DNA of 64,000 nt from Oasisia sp. SBJ-2009 (lineage: Eukaryota; Annelida; Polychaeta; Sabellida; Siboglinidae): assembly GCA_964017155.1 (NCBI GenBank), contig OZ024865.1, positions 45,591,051 to 45,655,050 on the forward strand, written 5' to 3'. The position numbers and the translations under genes were made by a program. Below the pieces are notes generated by a model that was not told the origin of the DNA, did no database searches, and was given only the letters and a program-made list of their open reading frames with translations. Numbering within the stretch: position 1 is the stretch's first letter; every line of letters starts with the position of its first letter. Below, in pieces: positions 59,660 to 64,000 of the stretch.

Positions 59660-60797
59660 AGTGAGTGTGTGAGTGAGTGAGTGAGTGAGTGACTGGGTGA
59701 GTGTGTGTGTGTGTGTGTCTGTGTGTGTGTGTGTGTGTGTGCGTGTGTGGTTGTAGGTGTGTGTGTGTGTGCGTGTGGGTGTGCGTGTGCGTGTGCGTGT
59801 GGATGTGCGTTTGAGTGTGCGTTTGAGTGTGCGTTTGAGTGCGTTTGAGTGTGCGTTTGAGTGTGCGTTTGAGTGCGTTTGAGTGTGCGTTTGAGTGTGC
59901 GTGTGCGTGTGTGTGCGTGTGGGTGTGCGTGTGCGTGTGCGTGTGGATGTGCGTTTGAGTGTGCGTTTGAGTGCGTTTGAGTGTGCGTTTGAGTGTGCGT
60001 GTGCGTGTGTGTGCGTGTGGGTGTGCGTGTGCGTGTGCGTGTGGATGTGCGTTTGAGTGTGCGTTTGAGTGCGTTTGAGTGTGCGTTTGAGTGTGCGTTT
60101 GAGTGTGCGTTTGAGTGTGCGTTTGAGTGTGCGTTTGAGTGCGTGTGCGTGTGCGTGTGCGTGTGCGTGTGCGTGTGCGTGTGCGTGTGCGTGTGCGTGT
60201 GCGTGTGCGTGTGCGTGTGCGTGTGCGTGTGCGTGTGCGTGTGCGTGTGCGTGTGCGTGTGCGTGTGCGTGTGCGTGTGCGTGTGCGTGTGCGTGTGCGT
60301 GTGCGTGTGCGTGTGCGTGTGCGTGTGCGTGTGCGTGTGCGTGTGCGTGTGCGTGTGCGTGTGCGTGTGCGTGTGCGTGTGCGTGTGCGTGTGCGTGTGC
60401 GTGTGCGTGTGCGTGTGCGTGTGCGTGTGCGTGTGCGTGTGCGTGTGCGTGTGCGTGTGCGTGTGCGTGTGCGTGTGCGTGTGCGTGTGCGTGTGCGTGT
60501 GCGTGTGCGTGTGCGTGTGCGTGTGCGTGTGCGTGTGCGTGTGCGTGTGCGTGTGCGTGTGCGTGTGCGTGTGCGTGTGCGTGTGCGTGTGCGTGTGCGT
60601 GTGCGTGTGCGTGTGCGTGTGCGTGTGCGTGTGCGTGTGCGTGTGCGTGTGCGTGTGCGTGTGCGTGTGCGTGTGCGTGTGCGTGTGCGTGTGCGTGTGC
60701 GTGTGCGTGTGCGTGTGCGTGTGCGTGTGCGTGTGCGTGTGCGTGTGCGTGTGCGTGTGCGTGTGCGTGTGCGTGTGCGTGTGCGTGTGCGTGTGCG
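59660..60797. repeat. (GT)n, (GTTTGAGTGTGC)n and (GTGTGC)n array
   Basis: GAGT and GT units to 59780, then two near-identical blocks of about 115 bp (59880-59990 and 59992-60110) with CGTTTGAGTG units and a GTGGATGTGC core, then a 660-bp almost perfect (GTGTGC)n block from 60140. Confidence 0.95.
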
Positions 60798-60821
60798 TTT
60801 TTAGGGTTTGTGGATATGTGA

Positions 60822-60910
60822 ATGTGCATGTGTTATGTTGTATTGTATTATGTTGGGTTGTGTGTGCGTAAGTTAATGTGTGTTGTGGTGTATTGTGTTG
60901 TGTTGTGTTG
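60822..60910. other. GT-rich transition between arrays
   Basis: TGTTGTATTG-type sequence that grades into the pentamer array. No gene. Confidence 0.6.
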
Positions 60911-61790
60911 CGTTGCGTTGCGTTGCGTTGCGTTGCGTTGCGTTGCGTTGCGTTGCGTTGCGTTGCGTTGCGTTGCGTTGCGTTGCGTTGCGTTGCGTTG
61001 CGTTGCGTTGCGTTGCGTTGCGTTGCGTTGCGTTGCGTTGCGTTGCGTTGCGTTGCGTTGCGTTGCGTTGCGTTGCGTTGCGTTGCGTTGCGTTGCGTTG
61101 CGTTGCGTTGCGTTGCGTTGCGTTGCGTTGCGTTGCGTTGCGTTGCGTTGCGTTGCGTTGCGTTGCGTTGCGTTGCGTTGCGTTGCGTTGCGTTGCGTTG
61201 CGTTGCGTTGCGTTGCGTTGCGTTGCGTTGCGTTGCGTTGCGTTGCGTTGCGTTGCGTTGCGTTGCGTTGCGTTGCGTTGCGTTGCGTTGCGTTGCGTTG
61301 CGTTGCGTTGCGTTGCGTTGCGTTGCGTTGCGTTGCGTTGCGTTGCGTTGCGTTGCGTTGCGTTGCGTTGCGTTGCGTTGCGTTGCGTTGCGTTGCGTTG
61401 CGTTGCGTTGCGTTGCGTTGCGTTGCGTTGCGTTGCGTTGCGTTGCGTTGCGTTGCGTTGCGTTGCGTTGCGTTGCGTTGCGTTGCGTTGCGTTGCGTTG
61501 CGTTGCGTTGCGTTGCGTTGCGTTGCGTTGCGTTGCGTTGCGTTGCGTTGCGTTGCGTTGCGTTGCGTTGCGTTGCGTTGCGTTGCGTTGCGTTGCGTTG
61601 CGTTGCGTTGCGTTGCGTTGCGTTGCGTTGCGTTGCGTTGCGTTGCGTTGCGTTGCGTTGCGTTGCGTTGCGTTGCGTTGCGTTGCGTTGCGTTGCGTTG
61701 CGTTGCGTTGCGTTGCGTTGCGTTGCGTTGCGCTGCGCTGCGCTGCGCTGCGCTGCGCTGCGTTGCGTTGCGTTGTGTTGTGTGTGTTGT
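60911..61790. repeat. (GTTGC)n pentamer array, 0.87 kb
   Basis: About 165 almost identical GCGTT units, with six GCGCT variants clustered at 61732-61765 near the right end, then GTGTT. Since 15 nt equals five codons and no register holds a stop, all frames stay open (CVALR on plus, NATQR on minus). Confidence 0.97.
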
Positions 61791-61825
61791 GTATTTTGTG
61801 CGGCGTTTTGTGTTTTGTGTTGTTT

Positions 61826-63358
61826 GTTGTTAGTTGTTAGTTGTGTGTTGTTTGTTGTTTGTTGTTTGTTGTTTGTTGTTTGTTGTTTGTTGTTTGTTGT
61901 TTGTTGTTTGTTGTTTGTTGTTTGTTGTTTGTTGTTTGTTGTTTGTTGTTTGTTGTTTGTTGTTTGTTGTTTGTTGTTTGTTGTTTGTTGTTTGTTGTTT
62001 GTTGTTTGTTGTTTGTTGTTTGTTGTTTGTTGTTTGTTGTTTGTTGTTTGTTGTTTGTTGTTTGTTGTTTGTTGTTTGTTGTTTGTTGTTTGTTGTTTTT
62101 TGTTTTTTGTTTTTTGTTTGTTGTGTGTTGTGTGTTGTGTGTTGTGTGTTGTTTGTTGTTTGTTGTTTGTTGTTTGCTGTTTGTTGTTTGTTGTTTGTTG
62201 TTTGTTGTTTGTTGTTTGTTGTTTGTTGTTTGTTGTTTGTTGTTTGTTGTTTGTTGTTTGTTGTTTGTTGTTTGTTGTTTGTTGTTTGTTGTTTGTTGTA
62301 TGTTGTTTGTTGTTTGTTGTTTGTTGTTTGTTGTTTGTTGTTTGTTGTTTGTTGTTTGTTGTTTGTTGTTTGTTGTTTGTTGTTTGTTGTTTGTTGTGTG
62401 TTGTTTGTTGTTTGTTGTTTGTTGTTTGTTGTTTGTTGTTTGTTGTTTGTTGTTTGTTGTTTGTTGTTTGTTGTTTGTTGTTTGTTGTTTGTTGTTTGTT
62501 GTTTGTTGTTTGTTGTTTGTTGTTTGTTGTTTGTTGTTTGTTGTTTGTTGTTTGTTGTTTGTTGTTTGTTGTTTGTTGTTTGTTGTTTGTTGTTTGTTGT
62601 TTGTTGTTTGTTGTTTGTTGTTTGTTGTTTGTTGTTTGTTTGTTTTTTTTTGTTTTTTTGTTGTTTGTTTGTTGTTTGTTGTTTGTTTGTTGTTTGTGTG
62701 TTGTGTGTTGTGTGTTGTGTGTTGTGTGTTGTGTGTTGTGTGTTGTGTGTTGTGTGTTGTGTGTTGTGTGTTGTGTGTTGTGTGTTGTGTGTTGTGTGTT
62801 GTGTGTTGTGTGTTGTGTGTTGTTTGTTGCTTGTTGCTTGTTGCTTGTTGCTTGTTGCTTGTTGCTTGTTGCTTGTTGCTTGTTGCTTGTTGCTTGTTGC
62901 TTGTTGCTTGTTGCTTGTTGCTTTTTGCTTTTTGTTTGTTGTTTGTTGTTTGTTGTTCGTTGTTCGTTGTTCGTTGTTCGTTGTTCGTTGTTCGCTGTTC
63001 GCTGTTCGCTGTTCGCTGTTCGCTGTTCGCTGTTCGCTGTTCGCTGTTCGCTGTTCGCTGTTCGCTGTTCGCTGTTCGCTGTTCGCTGTTCGCTGTTCGC
63101 TGTTCGCTGTTCGCTGTTCGCTGTTCGCTGTTCGCTGTTCGCTGTTCGTTGTTCGTTGTTCGTTGTTCGTTGTTCGTTGTTCGTTGTTCGTTGTTCGTTG
63201 TTCGTTGTTCGTTGTTCGTTGTTCGTTGTTCGTTGTTCGTTGTTCGTTGTTCGTTGTTCGTTGTTCGTTGTTCGTTGTTCGTTGTTCGTTGTTCGTTGTT
63301 CGTTGTTCGTTGTTCGTTGTTCGTTGTTCGTTGTTCGTTGTTCGTTGTTCGTTGTTTG
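61826..63358. repeat. Heptamer array in ordered variant blocks, 1.5 kb
   Basis: (TTTGTTG)n 61826-62640 with short TTTTTTG, TGTGTTG, TTTGCTG, TATGTTG insertions; T-rich break 62640-62695; (TGTGTTG)n 62695-62822; (CTTGTTG)n 62826-62928; (TTCGTTG)n 62955-62990; (TTCGCTG)n 62992-63142; (TTCGTTG)n 63143-63352. Each block differs from its neighbour by one or two bases. Confidence 0.97.
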
Positions 63359-63560
63359 TTGTTTCTTGGGAGTGTGCGTGTGTGTGCTTCCATGTCCGCA
63401 GATTGGTGCGTGCCTGTGTGTATATGTACATATGTGCGTATGTGCGTGTGTGATCATGTCCGAATACGTATTCTACTCCGCCACTGAGTTTTGCCTTTTC
63501 AGCTGCACGCAGGATGCAAAGCTACAGTTTGCTATAACTAACGTTGCACGTGTCTCTTAC

Positions 63561-63767
63561 TTGGGGGTGGTGGGGGACACGTTGTGCTCTTCCATGTACA
63601 TTGTTTTTTCTTGTCGTCCCACGCGAGATTAGCTGGGCACGGACGGTCTTTGTACGTGATTCCATTGCTGCACGTGACGTACATGTGACAGCTGGTGCAC
63701 GACTGGTAGTCGCCATTAGTATGGCCGACACAGGAAGTGATGCACTCAGTGACGGGCTGAGCGTCCC
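63561..63767 (-). CDS. Chitin-binding-domain secreted protein, ChtBD2 exon
   Basis: Minus strand, acceptor CCATTCTTACAG, donor GTAAGA, 207 bp, symmetrical phase 1-1. It encodes a peritrophin-A (CBM14, chitin-binding type 2) module: TECITSCVGHTNGDYQSC, CHMYVTCSNGITYKDRPCP, ANLAWDDKKKQCTWKSTTCP. The six-cysteine pattern, aromatic YVTCSNG and the PANLxWDD motif are the usual family marks; the domain binds chitin in peritrophic matrices, cuticles, shells or as an immune lectin. A Pro-rich tail (CPPPPP) leads to the next exon. The following intron is 4 kb, almost all satellite. The phase fits 59327-59581. Upstream exons (signal peptide, maybe more ChtBD2 modules) lie beyond the window. Confidence 0.85.
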
Positions 63768-64000
63768 CTGTAAGAATGGAGACACTCCTCCGAATGACTT
63801 TGATAACCAAGAATACTTTATGGTTTTATTAATTCCTCGCAAGAAAATACCATTGATTCCTGAATGCCGCGTACAGCTGAACATATTACATTAAAATCAC
63901 ACAAATAGCGTCTCACAAACGTATATGTTTTAATGTACGTACATTAGACGTTGATCGTACGATATTTTAAGTAGAGATTCTACGAGGGTTTCAATTATTC
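63768..64000. other. Intron or upstream region of the chitin-binding gene
   Basis: No further exon seen before the window ends. Confidence 0.4.

Noticed and set aside
61826..63358. Telomere-like or CRISPR-like array
   Set aside because: Not TTAGGG-type, no spacers; a plain heptamer satellite. Bacterial CRISPR is not expected in this eukaryotic DNA.
60822..63632. ORF of 936 codons on plus (and 869 on minus)
   Set aside because: Composed of CVALR and LLFVVCC repeats from pentamer and heptamer satellites. All frames are open because the repeat units contain no stop.

Overview
The window is eukaryotic (metazoan) genomic DNA. Genes are split by GT-AG introns, exons carry extracellular animal domains, and the intergenic and intronic space is full of CR1/L2-type non-LTR retrotransposons, tRNA-derived SINEs, DNA transposon relics and very long microsatellites. 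The domain set (fibrinogen-related lectin, thrombospondin type 1, short-chain collagen C4-like, WSCD-type sulfotransferase, peritrophin-type chitin binding) suits a marine invertebrate such as a cephalochordate or a lophotrochozoan. I cannot name the species from sequence alone. Layout: 0-7.3 kb holds single exons of several genes: a sulfotransferase exon (minus), the last exon of a short-chain collagen C4-like protein (plus), an unidentified terminal exon (plus) and a signal-peptide first exon (minus). 7.3-19 kb is mostly non-coding, with a thrombospondin type 1 exon (plus), microsatellites and L2-type relics. 19.4-30.6 kb is a transposon block: a 29-bp satellite split by a truncated CR1 copy, a nearly full-length CR1 element with two ORFs, a TTAA-flanked inverted-repeat element with a THAP-like start, and a third CR1 copy on the minus strand. 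30.8-44.3 kb is one complete five-exon gene (plus) for a 360-residue secreted coiled-coil and fibrinogen-domain protein; its introns contain a satellite, a (CACACG)n block, an L2-type LINE with a 2A-like motif and an opposing LINE relic. 44.4-49.7 kb is intergenic, with two SINEs and weak exon candidates. 49.8-51.3 kb and 57.4-59.0 kb are two copies of a segmental duplication that carry the last exon of a chitin-binding-domain gene (minus): broken in the left copy, intact in the right. The intact gene continues to at least 63.77 kb across an intron filled with hexamer, pentamer and heptamer arrays. The most notable points are: (1) a canonical -1 frameshift heptamer (T TTA AAC) directly before the CR1 ORF1 stop, in register with an ORF2 that has no AUG before its endonuclease domain; (2) two foldback elements, each flanked by an exact 13-bp direct repeat; (3) the TTAA element with about 105-bp terminal inverted repeats and a THAP-like start; (4) a 29-bp satellite that shares a unique flank at two loci; (5) a SINE/LINE pair with matching 3' tails. 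Most very long ORFs (poly-VC, HT, CVALR, LLFVVCC types) are artefacts of stop-free microsatellites and are not annotated as genes.
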